Positions 46,784 through 55,480 of a stretch of 61,142 bases of DNA are shown here, piece by piece. Position 1 is the first letter of the stretch; each line of letters starts with the position of its first letter. The notes under the pieces are model-generated. The model ran no database searches and was not told the origin of the DNA. It worked only from the letters and a program-made list of their open reading frames with translations. Source of the stretch: Rhodospirillales bacterium (GTDB lineage: Bacteria > Pseudomonadota > Alphaproteobacteria > Rhodospirillales > Casp-alpha2). The position numbers and the translations under genes are program-made. The stretch lies in the NCBI GenBank assembly GCA_021775095.1, contig JAJFII010000059.1, positions 1 through 61,142 of the forward strand, written 5' to 3'.

Positions 46784-47041
46784 TTAGCTGGTCGGCTCAA
46801 CACCGACGTATACACGACCGCCTGCTTTCTTTTGAAAAGCAACTTTTCCATCGGTAACTGCAAAAATCGTATGGTCTTTGCCCATACCGACATTTGCGCC
46901 TGGATGATATTTGGTTCCGCGCTGGCGAATGATAATGTTACCCGGCACAACAACTTCACCGCCGAATTTTTTTACACCTAAACGACGGCCCTCTGAATCA
47001 CGACCGTTGCGGGAACTGCCACCTGCTTTTTTATGTGCCAT
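46784..47041 (-). CDS. rpmA: 50S ribosomal protein L27
   Basis: 85 residues. [20 protein letters not shown] start, then [23 protein letters not shown] and [11 protein letters not shown]. Six bases after rplU. Confidence 0.98.
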   Translation of the reverse strand: MAHKKAGGSSRNGRDSEGRRLGVKKFGGEVVVPGNIIIRQRGTKYHPGANVGMGKDHTIFAVTDGKVAFQKKAGGRVYVGVEPTS

Positions 47042-47047
47042 AAAAGA

Positions 47048-47527
47048 CTACTCCTTGGTTTTCTTTTTCGTCGGCGCTTTTTTAGCAGCCGGTTTCTTTG
47101 CCGCTGGCTTTTTAGCTGCAGCTTGCTTTTTCGGTGCCGTATCGGCCTTTGTCGGCGCCTTTTCCTTTGCCGGATCGGCTTTTGCCTTGGCCGCCGCTTT
47201 CGGTTTGCTTCCCGTCGGGCTTACTTCGACGATTTTCAAAACCGTTTGTTCCTGGCGATGACCTTTAGTGCGGCGATAATTTTGCCGGCGTTTTTTCTTA
47301 AAGATCAAAACCTTATCGGCTTTGCCCTGTTCAATGACTTCCGCAAATACAGCTGCATTCTCAACAACTGGAGCACCGATAGTAGGCTCTTTACCTTCTT
47401 CACCGATCATCAGAACATTGCCAAGTTCAACAACTGCGCCAGCATCGCCAGCAAGTTTTTCGACAACAATTTTATCGTCTTTAGCGACCCGGTATTGTTT
47501 ACCGCCGGTCTGTATGACTGCGAACAT
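47048..47527 (-). CDS. rplU: 50S ribosomal protein L21 with Ala/Lys-rich tail
   Basis: 159 residues; the L21 core ([18 protein letters not shown] to about residue 103, with [13 protein letters not shown]) is followed by about 50 residues of Ala/Lys/Pro repeats ([16 protein letters not shown] near the end). Such tails are common in alphaproteobacterial L21. Confidence 0.97.
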   Translation of the reverse strand: MFAVIQTGGKQYRVAKDDKIVVEKLAGDAGAVVELGNVLMIGEEGKEPTIGAPVVENAAVFAEVIEQGKADKVLIFKKKRRQNYRRTKGHRQEQTVLKIVEVSPTGSKPKAAAKAKADPAKEKAPTKADTAPKKQAAAKKPAAKKPAAKKAPTKKKTKE

Positions 47528-47751
47528 CTTCGCCTCGAATTCCTAGTGTAATCACGCCAAACGGGGCCAAACGCGCATCCTGCCCGACCCCTCGAAAGAG
47601 GCGGCAATATACTCGCTTTAGGCCCGTAGTCAACGCTTTTCCCACAGTCATTTTCATATGGGTAAATCCGTTGTTTTTATCGGGTTCTTGCGGGGTCCGA
47701 CAGGATTAATTAGTTTGGCGGCTGGGTTGGGATACAGATAAAGAGATCGAT

Positions 47752-48609
47752 ATGCATAATCCACAAACAATTTTTCGAAATTTGATTTCGCCAACGTTTC
47801 CCTATGATTTTTTGCCGGTTATCTGGGCCGCAAACCCCTGCATGTTCCGGGAACTGCCGAAAAGTTCAAAGGCCTGTTCGACTGGGCCGACGTCAATCGC
47901 ATTATCAATACGGCAAATGTCTGGAATGCCAACACCTTCAAATTGGTTTTGGACAACGATTCGATCGCACCATCGGAATTCATGCCCAACGGCGTGCTCG
48001 ATATGAAAAAAGTCTCAACCTATGTCGATCAGGGCGCTTCCGTTGTTCTCAGTGGTATGGAGACTTATTCGGACGGCAGCGCTGCCGAGGCCGCCAGCCT
48101 GCCATCTGACTTGTGGCATCGAACCGCCTCGGGCTTTACATTCTGTTGAAATGATCGCCGAGTCGCTCTATAGGGACGCCGCATTTCGCCAGGAAATGCC
48201 CCACTAGGATGACCAAAGCGCCTATGGCCAGGTGATTAACCAAATTGCCGATGCCCTGGATGCCCGGATGACCAGCGAGACTGCAAAAAGCCGCATTCGC
48301 GAAGAACACCGGTTGTTGTCTTCGCAGAACATTGCACGATTTCGTTTGCCACAAGAGGGCATTGGCCGCAATTTTCGCGTCAGAACCCGTGCCACCCACC
48401 TCAAACGTTGCGGCAAGAACTGGCAATTAAAATTTAACGACAAAACCATGGAAATCTCGGCCGATAACGCGGCTCTCGTCGAATGGATGCTCGACGGCCA
48501 ACTGTTTACCCGCACCGAGATCCGGGGCGCGTTCCCTGACCACGGCCAAAACAATTGTGACACTCTGCTGACATTGCTCCAGGAATTTGCTGTGATTTCG
48601 GAATTTTAG
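47752..48609 (+). pseudogene. Decayed JmjC/cupin-4 family gene
   Basis: Starts as a cupin-like protein (NPQTIFRNLISPTFPYD), but the frame breaks at a six-T run (47808-47813). One extra T would continue as FFAGYLGRKPLHVPGTAEKF, with GLFDWADVNRIINTANVW and FKLVLDNDSIAPSEF following in the next frame. After DQGASVVLSGMETYSDGSAAEA the central iron-binding JmjC part is missing, the frame changes near 48140, and a TAG stop (48205-48207) interrupts the remainder. The C-terminal winged-helix part is readable from 48232. Two or more lesions make this a pseudogene rather than a single sequencing error. Ribosomal-oxygenase (RoxA-like) family. Confidence 0.82.
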
Positions 48610-48642
48610 GACATTTCCGGGCTCATAAGGCGCTCGATGGCT

Positions 48643-48669
48643 TGGCCCTGCATGTCCCATGCAGGGCCA
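48643..48669. other. Perfect 11-base hairpin
   Basis: TGGCCCTGCAT, loop GTCCC, ATGCAGGGCCA. No T run on either side. Lies between the pseudogene end and the end of the minus-strand small gene; may act as a terminator-like or RNA-end structure for either. Confidence 0.5.
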
Positions 48670-48690
48670 GATATCCATACGATCGTTTTC

Positions 48691-49005
48691 TTAACACAGT
48701 TTGCGATTTTTGATCGCGTCGACAAACCACGGATTTTTCAAGGCGACTTCCAGGGCTTCCGACACCGTGAAAATGAAGTTTTTTTCAATCGATCCGAGGG
48801 GACCAGATGCGGCCATATCCTTGAGAATTGAACATAAAATTTTTGGCCCATCATTGGCGGTTTCATATTCAAAATAGTTGATGGCGTAGAGCCGTCCAAG
48901 ACAGGCCCCATGAACCATATCGTGGGGCGCTTCGACGCGCCAAAAATTGCGGCCCGTGCCATCTTTTGGGTCGTAAATAAACTGTAGATCTTCCATTGTT
49001 GCCAT
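48691..49005 (-). CDS. Small protein of unknown function
   Basis: 104 residues, MATMEDLQFIYDPKDGTGRNFWRVEAP start. Not recognised. Mixed alpha/beta composition, no signal peptide, no membrane segment, and a single Cys early plus others near the end. A hairpin follows its stop on minus. Its good length relative to surrounding random frames and protein-like composition favour a real gene. Confidence 0.6.
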   Translation of the reverse strand: MATMEDLQFIYDPKDGTGRNFWRVEAPHDMVHGACLGRLYAINYFEYETANDGPKILCSILKDMAASGPLGSIEKNFIFTVSEALEVALKNPWFVDAIKNRKLC

Positions 49006-49129
49006 GATTGATATCCTTCACAAGAGATGTAAAGAATGAATGGTTCACTATCAGAGAAAAATATCTACTCAAAAAAAGCAATTTTTACTTATTTTTTTGT
49101 TTTGGTTCACGACCTGACCTAATAATCGG

Positions 49130-49543
49130 TCATTTGCTGTTTTTCGCCTGTTTGGCCAGAGCCCGGATTAAATCGAAGAGTTTTTCTTTAACATCACCAT
49201 CAACCAGACTGTTAAGAGTTCGTGCTACACGTATTGTATTATCGGGTAAATTTCCATTGTCCGCGTCTTTCACTGCCTCCGAAATATGGCTTTCGTCCAG
49301 GCCACTATAATAATAGGTGATTGGTAATCTTAAGGCCCTCGAAAGGGACCACAACCGAGACGCACTAATCCGGTTGGCACCATTTTCATACTTTTGCAGT
49401 TGCTGAAAACTAATACCGAGCTTTTGTGCCAGTTGTCCCTGCGTCAAATTTTCAACCAAACGAGATTGACGCAGGCGGCGGCCAATTTCCAGATCCAGGT
49501 GGTTTGCAGCGCGCATGGAAAATTCCCTTTTATGTACGGTCAC
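49130..49543 (-). CDS. XRE-family transcriptional regulator
   Basis: About 137 residues; MRAANHLDLEIG (nine codons downstream) is an alternative start. Classic helix-turn-helix of the Cro/CI type: IGRRLRQSRLVENLTQGQLAQKLGISFQQLQKYENGANRI. The C-terminal part is short and of unknown role. Similar to stand-alone phage-like or stress regulators; target unknown. Confidence 0.85.
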   Translation of the reverse strand: MTVHKREFSMRAANHLDLEIGRRLRQSRLVENLTQGQLAQKLGISFQQLQKYENGANRISASRLWSLSRALRLPITYYYSGLDESHISEAVKDADNGNLPDNTIRVARTLNSLVDGDVKEKLFDLIRALAKQAKNSK

Positions 49544-50057
49544 TTTTTCAACCTTCTATAAAGCTTAGCATTTTAGACGAATTAATCAACTTTAAGAACG
49601 TATTTTTAAAGTTTACAACCAATGGTTTATAGCCGTTTCCCACCATACCGCTGTAGTTCAGTAACCCCGTATGGCTGTGAAATTTTCTTAACTTGGTAAG
49701 GCTGCGGGATGTCGATTTCTGTGTTCGTGGTGTTTCAGAAATCGGGTATGGTGTTTCAGAAATTGGGTATTGTCGAAGGCGGCGATACCGGGCCAGACTG
49801 CAGATCAACGGCAGGCCTTAAAAATTGTGCATAGGATAGGTAAGGACTACAGACGGGTCTTTTGCGCAAAATACACACTGAATGTCGTTCACCCACTTCA
49901 TTTGCCTAAATTATTTCATTGCCCTTCGCATTGCCAACAAACGACAGGGAGGCCCGAAAGGTCCCATAAACGTTCCTCCCTGGAACCCGAGGATGGGACC
50001 TTGTCACGGCCGGGATGTAACTTGAAAAAACGGCCGAGCAAAGGATTGCATTCCTTA
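49544..50057. other. Intergenic region with short tandem repeat and hairpin
   Basis: About 510 bases, no gene supported. Holds a 21-base unit twice in tandem with one mismatch (49729-49749 and 49750-49770), and a hairpin at 49958-50002 with arms AAGGTCCCAT and ATGGGACCTT enclosing an inner pair GTTCC/GGAAC. No T run after the hairpin in either direction. Confidence 0.55.
49729..49770. repeat. 21-base unit, two tandem copies
   Basis: Two adjacent copies of a 21-base unit beginning GGTGTTTCAGAAAT, differing at one base (C/T). Confidence 0.8.
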
Positions 50058-52232
50058 TCATTGATGAAAAATCGGATTATTTTCAGCTATCATTTGCGCC
50101 AAATGGTCTTGAACCCGGTCATCCATAAACCAATCTGGCAGGCGGTTCCCAGACAGAATTTTTTGCCGCGCTTCGGTTCCACTAATTTGAAACTCCTGGT
50201 TTTGATGGCTTGAACCGTCGTAAGAATTGGTCAACGGGTTGTAAACAATTTCGTCGAAAAAGATCGGCTCAATTCCAATGTCACCTAATTTTTCGAACAG
50301 GTCGGCGTTAGCGAATCTGGGGTAAAAATCGCCGACCCCGGTGTGATCTCGGCCAATGACAAAATGACTGCAGCCGAAATTTTTCCGGCACAAAGCCGTA
50401 AACACAGCTTCCCGGGGCCCGGCATAACGGGAATAGGTGGAAAACGTCCCCAGCAGAACATTTTCGACCGGGTATTCACCGGCATCGAGAAGCACCTGGT
50501 AACTCTCCAGAATCGGTTTTGGTAAAAAGTCCCCTGGCTTTTTAGGGCCGACAACGGGACTGACAAACAACCCATCACCATTACATCGAGCGAGCGCTTC
50601 GAGTTGGATATGTCGGTGCGCCTGGTGGACAACATTGCGCGTGTGAAATCCGACAATTTTGCTCCAGCCCCGGTGAGAAAAGATAAACCGGACTTGCGAA
50701 GGTGTCAGTTCATACTGGCGAAACTGTGACGGCAACCGTTCAGTCATTGCTATAGGGCCGGCGATAATGTGGGACCCGGCAGCGACGACCCGGCTGACAC
50801 CCGGGTGATCAAGTGATGTCGTCCCAAACCACGCGCCAACCGTTTTATCAAAATCCAGGAGTGATATTTCAGAGACCTCCAGGGTTGCCCGCACCGCACC
50901 AGAGCTGTCGGCCAGACCGATGACGTCGCCGACTGAAAACCCTGTGGTTTGTTCCGCGGTCACCTGCAATATAATCGGCATCGTCCAGGGTGACCCGTCG
51001 GCGAGTTGGTTATTCCCGAGGACCAGCCGTAACTCCTCCTTTCCCATAAAACCCTGCAAGGGAGAGAATGTGCCCAGGGCAATTTGTTCACAATCCATCA
51101 AGTCCGTTTCCCCGACATGAATTACGGGCATATCGCCGCCGTTTGGCCGTCCGGGCGGTTCGCGGAATCGGTTAACCAACGTCCCGCCAACCGGTGCCGT
51201 CACCCGGGATTTGCTTTCATATTGATAGGAGAACTGGTCTTCGTTGCCGGGATGATCAAAACTCTCGATCATACGGACGATCATGTTTGCACATTGTATC
51301 GGATATTTGCCAATTGCCGTTTCAGCGGCGAGCACCAGGCCATCGGCTCCGTCCGCTAATGTGTTAAAGATATCGTTGGTTTCGGCACGCGTCGGTTCCT
51401 GCGAAACAATCATGGATTCCAGCAGATTGGTCGCAACATAGACCCGGCGGTCCCGTTCTTTGGTGCGGCGGATTATGTTCTTTTGCAGCCAGGGAATGCG
51501 TTCGATTGGCGCTTGCCTGGAAAGGTCGCCACGATCGATAAGGATCGCATTGGACAAATCAGCGATCTGTTCAAGATTTTTTACACCACTCAGGCTTTCT
51601 ATTTTTGAAATCAGAAACGTCTCGTGGCCAACCAAATCCCGGATATGGTTTACATCCGACGCATTATTGGCAAAGGACAAAGCAAAATGTTTGATACCTT
51701 GGTTAAGGCCAATTTTAATGGCTGCCATGTCCTTGTCGGTTAGGGGCGGCATCCTTACGCTACGGGCGATTGTCACCGCTTTGTTACGTCCAACCTTGCC
51801 GCCGCTGATAACCCGCATTGATGCACCGGCCGCGTCGGTCCCGATCACCTGCACCAAAACCGAATTAAAATCAATGCTGATAAAATCGCTTTGCCGGAAT
51901 TCTCGAACAATATGGGTCGGATAAAAATTAAATGCCTGCGCATTACCCTCTACGAAATCGAACGGTGCCCGAACAATGGAATTTGCTGTCAGATCAATGG
52001 ACAGATCTGTAAACGTACCCGTTCTAACTTGTGCACCTTCCGTATCAAGGCAAATGGGAACGTCTGAGTACTTTCGAATTAATTGTAGCGTCGGTTCAAT
52101 ATCTTCGATTGCGGTATGGGACAAATTGAGCCGAAACAACCCAACACCAATCTCGTCAAGACGTTTGATAACCCGTTCATTAAGCGAGGCTGGCCCGAGC
52201 GTACAAAGAATTTCAATTGCTTTAGCAGACAT
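50058..52232 (-). CDS. Fusion of a pyruvate-kinase-like domain and ATP sulfurylase
   Basis: About 724 residues from MSAKAIEILCTLGPASL (GGAAACGGGC lies before this ATG; an upstream ATG pair adds six residues). Residues about 1-340 are a pyruvate kinase catalytic barrel: FRLNLSH, SKIESLSGV, DRGDLSR, ATNLLESM, RAETNDIFNTLADGADG. The substrate-site lysine region LDTEGAQVRTG has Glu where Lys is usual, and the C-terminal regulatory domain is absent. Residues about 365-724 are ATP sulfurylase: GTFSPLQGFMGKEEL, GFHTRNVVHQAHRHIQ, GRDHTGVGDFY and SGTEARQKILSGNRLPDWF. Makes APS from sulfate and ATP; the role of the kinase half (ATP supply or sensing) is unknown. Confidence 0.9.
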   Translation of the reverse strand: MSAKAIEILCTLGPASLNERVIKRLDEIGVGLFRLNLSHTAIEDIEPTLQLIRKYSDVPICLDTEGAQVRTGTFTDLSIDLTANSIVRAPFDFVEGNAQAFNFYPTHIVREFRQSDFISIDFNSVLVQVIGTDAAGASMRVISGGKVGRNKAVTIARSVRMPPLTDKDMAAIKIGLNQGIKHFALSFANNASDVNHIRDLVGHETFLISKIESLSGVKNLEQIADLSNAILIDRGDLSRQAPIERIPWLQKNIIRRTKERDRRVYVATNLLESMIVSQEPTRAETNDIFNTLADGADGLVLAAETAIGKYPIQCANMIVRMIESFDHPGNEDQFSYQYESKSRVTAPVGGTLVNRFREPPGRPNGGDMPVIHVGETDLMDCEQIALGTFSPLQGFMGKEELRLVLGNNQLADGSPWTMPIILQVTAEQTTGFSVGDVIGLADSSGAVRATLEVSEISLLDFDKTVGAWFGTTSLDHPGVSRVVAAGSHIIAGPIAMTERLPSQFRQYELTPSQVRFIFSHRGWSKIVGFHTRNVVHQAHRHIQLEALARCNGDGLFVSPVVGPKKPGDFLPKPILESYQVLLDAGEYPVENVLLGTFSTYSRYAGPREAVFTALCRKNFGCSHFVIGRDHTGVGDFYPRFANADLFEKLGDIGIEPIFFDEIVYNPLTNSYDGSSHQNQEFQISGTEARQKILSGNRLPDWFMDDRVQDHLAQMIAENNPIFHQ

Positions 52233-52788
52233 ATTGCCCGTTTCCATCATTATTAAAGGGATTGGTAAAAACCTGTGAAATGGCCGTATTCCTGCAAGCT
52301 TGCTATAGCTTTTGGCCTAAAAATACAACGGAATTTGTCGACCCTGTGGAAACCTTGACCCGGCCGTTAAGGTGCACCGTGCCCTGCAGGCTTCGAAGCG
52401 CGAAGGCATGGCATCGGACGTTGCGCCCGCCTGCGGCGTTCGTCGGACGGTGACGCATTCGTGGCAGAAGGCGCTTCCGCTGGAGGACCCGGACATTTCC
52501 AAGCGGGGCGGCAAGGGGTGCATCCCTAACACCATTCGCTTCGAGAGGTTCTGGCGGTCGCAGAAATACCAAGCGTTTTCATTCAGCCCTTGGCGGCAGA
52601 CCGCCCGCTGTGGTCTACTGGCAGAATATTGGAACCAATCAATCCGACCGGCATGAGCAGAACGTCTCTTAAATGGGGCCGAAATCTGTCCAACGATTGG
52701 CGCGGAGATCACTGTGGTTCTGAAGACCAGGAACTCCAAGGGGTTGGCTTTTAAACACCACCCGATTATCTGTCAGGACAAGACATCG
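52233..52788. other. Anonymous region, possible remnant of mobile DNA
   Basis: Between the divergent fusion gene and the isomerase. 52370-52700 is GC-rich and unlike its flanks. Frames through it encode no recognised protein. No inverted repeats that pair cleanly were found. The 5' 100 bases should hold both promoters. Confidence 0.4.
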
Positions 52789-55320
52789 ATGGGCACCATT
52801 TCGACCGACCACTTTGTAAAGTGCCGCCCGTTTTATTCCATTTTTCTTGCAATTTTTTTACTCCTGATGCCGACACTTCTTTTTGCACAGGATGGAGCAA
52901 CGCGGAAACTGACCCCTGATAACAACCGGATTGACAAAACCCTGGAACAAAAAGCAATTGATCTTGGCCAGAATCTAAGGAAAAAAACTGTCCGTCTGAT
53001 AAATCAGCTGACCGACCCTCCCCGCCAAACCTACCCCTTTCACATCCGACCGGTTTCCCCGACTCAGTCTTTTGATTTTGAAAGTCATGTGCGACCCATC
53101 CTCGATAAAAAGTGCGTTGCCTGCCATTCCTGTTACGAAGCGCCCTGCCAGTTGAATTTGACACATCCCCAGGGCATTGAGAGAGGTGCTTCGAAAATAC
53201 GCGTGTATGATGGTCTCCGTTTGCGCGATATCGCGCCGACGCGCCTGCATATTGATTCGCAAACGACGGCAGGCTGGCGAAAGAAAGGGTTCTTTTCGGT
53301 TCTCGACCCGATCAAAGCTGAAGACGGAACTTTGGATCGGTCTTTGATGTTAAAAACACTCGAACTCGGTCGGTCACTTCCCCTGGCCGCAGACGAACCC
53401 GTTTCCAATAAAGTTGATCTGGGGCTGGAGCGTTTCAACAGCTGTCCGGCACCTGGAGAATTTAGCAGTTACAGCGCAGCCAATGTCCATGGCGGAATGC
53501 CACTTGCTGTAGCGGGGCTCAGTGACGGTGAGTTCCGCACTGTCTCGACATGGCTGCAGGAAGGGGCCAAGATCCATACAACTTCTCCCGATCTCTCGGT
53601 TGATGAAGTCTCATTTACCCGTCAGGTGGATGCTTGGTTTAACCGTCAGGACAATCGTTCAAAACTTGTCGCTCGATATCTCTACGAGCACCTTTTCCTG
53701 GCCCACCTCTATTTGAAAAAACCGGAACCGGATGAAACGCCCCGATTTTTTCAGATCATCCGGTCTTTAACACCGCCAGGGCAACCGGCCGTTTCCCTTA
53801 CCACTGTGCGACCGAATGCCCCGCCTCGACGTCCGTTCTATTATCGGATTGTTCCGATAACCGAACGGATTGTTCATAAAACCCATATTACCTACCGTTT
53901 TGATAAGGCCCGTCTGTCCAGTCTGGAAAACCTGTTCTTTCAATCCAATTGGTCTGTTTCTGAATTACCCGATTACCGTGAGGAATTTCGAGCCAACCCT
54001 TTTATCACGTTTAAGTCCATACCAGCGAAGTCCCGTTATCAGTTCCTATTGAATGATGCTGAGTTTTTTGTCCGCAATTTCATTCGCGGCCCGGTCTGTA
54101 ATGGTCAAATTGCGACTTATGTGATTCGTGACCAATTTTGGGTGATGTTTGAAGATCCGGATGTTGAGCATTATGTAAATAACCCGGCTTACCAAAAGCT
54201 GGTTAATTCGCAACTGGGGGTTCCCGGTCAGAACACATCTCTGATCGCTCTCGGGCCAGAATGGATTGGCTATCAAAGTCGACGCAATGAATATCTGGAT
54301 AACCGGAGGGAGGCCTACACCAAACAATTTCCCGAAGGCCCCCATATTCGTCATATTTGGGATGGTGATAGCGATAATGACAATGCTTTTTTAACTGTGT
54401 TTCGACACCATACCAACGCCTCGGTCACCAGAGGCTGGCACGGCGAATACCCGTTGACGGGGTGGATTATGGACTACCCCCTCATTGAGCGCACTTTTTA
54501 TGAACTGGTTGTCGGCTTTGATGTTTTTGCCAGTGTTTCTCATCAGGTTCAAACCCGGCTTTACTTTGACTTAATCCGCAATGAAGGCGAAACCAACTTT
54601 TTGAGGTTTTTACCACCGGCCTCTCGCCGTTCGGTCTATGAGAGCTGGTATCAGGCCGATGCAAAGGTCAAGTCACTAATCATCTATCACGAGCTCGATA
54701 CCCGGTCACCCAGCGCCGTCCCGTTAACAACGGATCGTCCAACGGAAGAAATGTATAAGACCGTGCAGTTAGAATTTCCAGGAACCACTCAGTCACCCGA
54801 CGTGATTAATGGGTGTCGGCCGGATTGCGGAACAAAGGATCCGGAGCCAATTCGCAATCAGGTAAATTCGATTTTGCAAACCCTGGCGGCGCGACCGGCG
54901 AAAAATCTGTCAGGCATACGCTGGCTGCCGGAAGTCAGTTTTCTCCGGGTCGATCTGCCAAACGGCACCTTTTTAGCCTATACCATCCTGAGGAACCGTC
55001 GCCATAGCAATGTCTCCTTCATTTTTGGCGAATCCCTGCGCCGCCAGGAGGATCTTGATAGCTTGACCCTTGTTCCCACGCTAATCGGCAGCTACCCTAA
55101 TATCATCTTCCAAGTCAATCTATCTGACATCGAAAGATTTCGTGATGTATTGGCCTCAGTGAACTCTAACAGTGATTATAAAAACCTGATATCGCGATGG
55201 GGTGTTTTGCGCATGGCACCAAATTTTTGGGACATCTTTCACAGTTTCACGCAATATGTCCGCAAACATGACCCGCTCGAAGCGGGTATTTACGACATGA
55301 ACCGATATGGTAAATGGTAA
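52789..55320 (+). CDS. cti: Fatty acid cis/trans isomerase, periplasmic, haem-binding
   Basis: About 843 residues from ATG 52789 (MGTISTDHF), which gives a proper signal peptide (YSIFLAIFLLLMPTLLFAQD) with AGGAC before it; an in-frame GTG at 52714 adds 25 residues. The N-terminal haem-c motif is CVACHSC (about residue 107), in FESHVRPILDKKCVACHS. The remainder is the large conserved Cti domain (for example GEYPLTGWIMDYPLIERTFYELVVGFD). Cti converts cis-unsaturated to trans-unsaturated membrane fatty acids under solvent or heat stress. Known mainly from gammaproteobacteria. Confidence 0.88.
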   Translation: MGTISTDHFVKCRPFYSIFLAIFLLLMPTLLFAQDGATRKLTPDNNRIDKTLEQKAIDLGQNLRKKTVRLINQLTDPPRQTYPFHIRPVSPTQSFDFESHVRPILDKKCVACHSCYEAPCQLNLTHPQGIERGASKIRVYDGLRLRDIAPTRLHIDSQTTAGWRKKGFFSVLDPIKAEDGTLDRSLMLKTLELGRSLPLAADEPVSNKVDLGLERFNSCPAPGEFSSYSAANVHGGMPLAVAGLSDGEFRTVSTWLQEGAKIHTTSPDLSVDEVSFTRQVDAWFNRQDNRSKLVARYLYEHLFLAHLYLKKPEPDETPRFFQIIRSLTPPGQPAVSLTTVRPNAPPRRPFYYRIVPITERIVHKTHITYRFDKARLSSLENLFFQSNWSVSELPDYREEFRANPFITFKSIPAKSRYQFLLNDAEFFVRNFIRGPVCNGQIATYVIRDQFWVMFEDPDVEHYVNNPAYQKLVNSQLGVPGQNTSLIALGPEWIGYQSRRNEYLDNRREAYTKQFPEGPHIRHIWDGDSDNDNAFLTVFRHHTNASVTRGWHGEYPLTGWIMDYPLIERTFYELVVGFDVFASVSHQVQTRLYFDLIRNEGETNFLRFLPPASRRSVYESWYQADAKVKSLIIYHELDTRSPSAVPLTTDRPTEEMYKTVQLEFPGTTQSPDVINGCRPDCGTKDPEPIRNQVNSILQTLAARPAKNLSGIRWLPEVSFLRVDLPNGTFLAYTILRNRRHSNVSFIFGESLRRQEDLDSLTLVPTLIGSYPNIIFQVNLSDIERFRDVLASVNSNSDYKNLISRWGVLRMAPNFWDIFHSFTQYVRKHDPLEAGIYDMNRYGKW

Positions 55321-55480
55321 ACGCACCGGCAGTCGCCGCCAGATTTAATTGGGTTTGGCCAAAAGTAACCGCGACCTCATCTGGCAATTGTCGCTGCTAC
55401 GCATTGGTTTTCACCAATAAAGATGCATTATCGCGCGGGTTCCATAGTGCGCCGATCTCATTTAAAAACCGTCTAACCCC

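Noticed and set aside
52317-52739. 140-residue minus-strand frame in the GC-rich gap
   Set aside because: Not recognised, several alternative frames equally open; may be remnant DNA but not supported as a gene.
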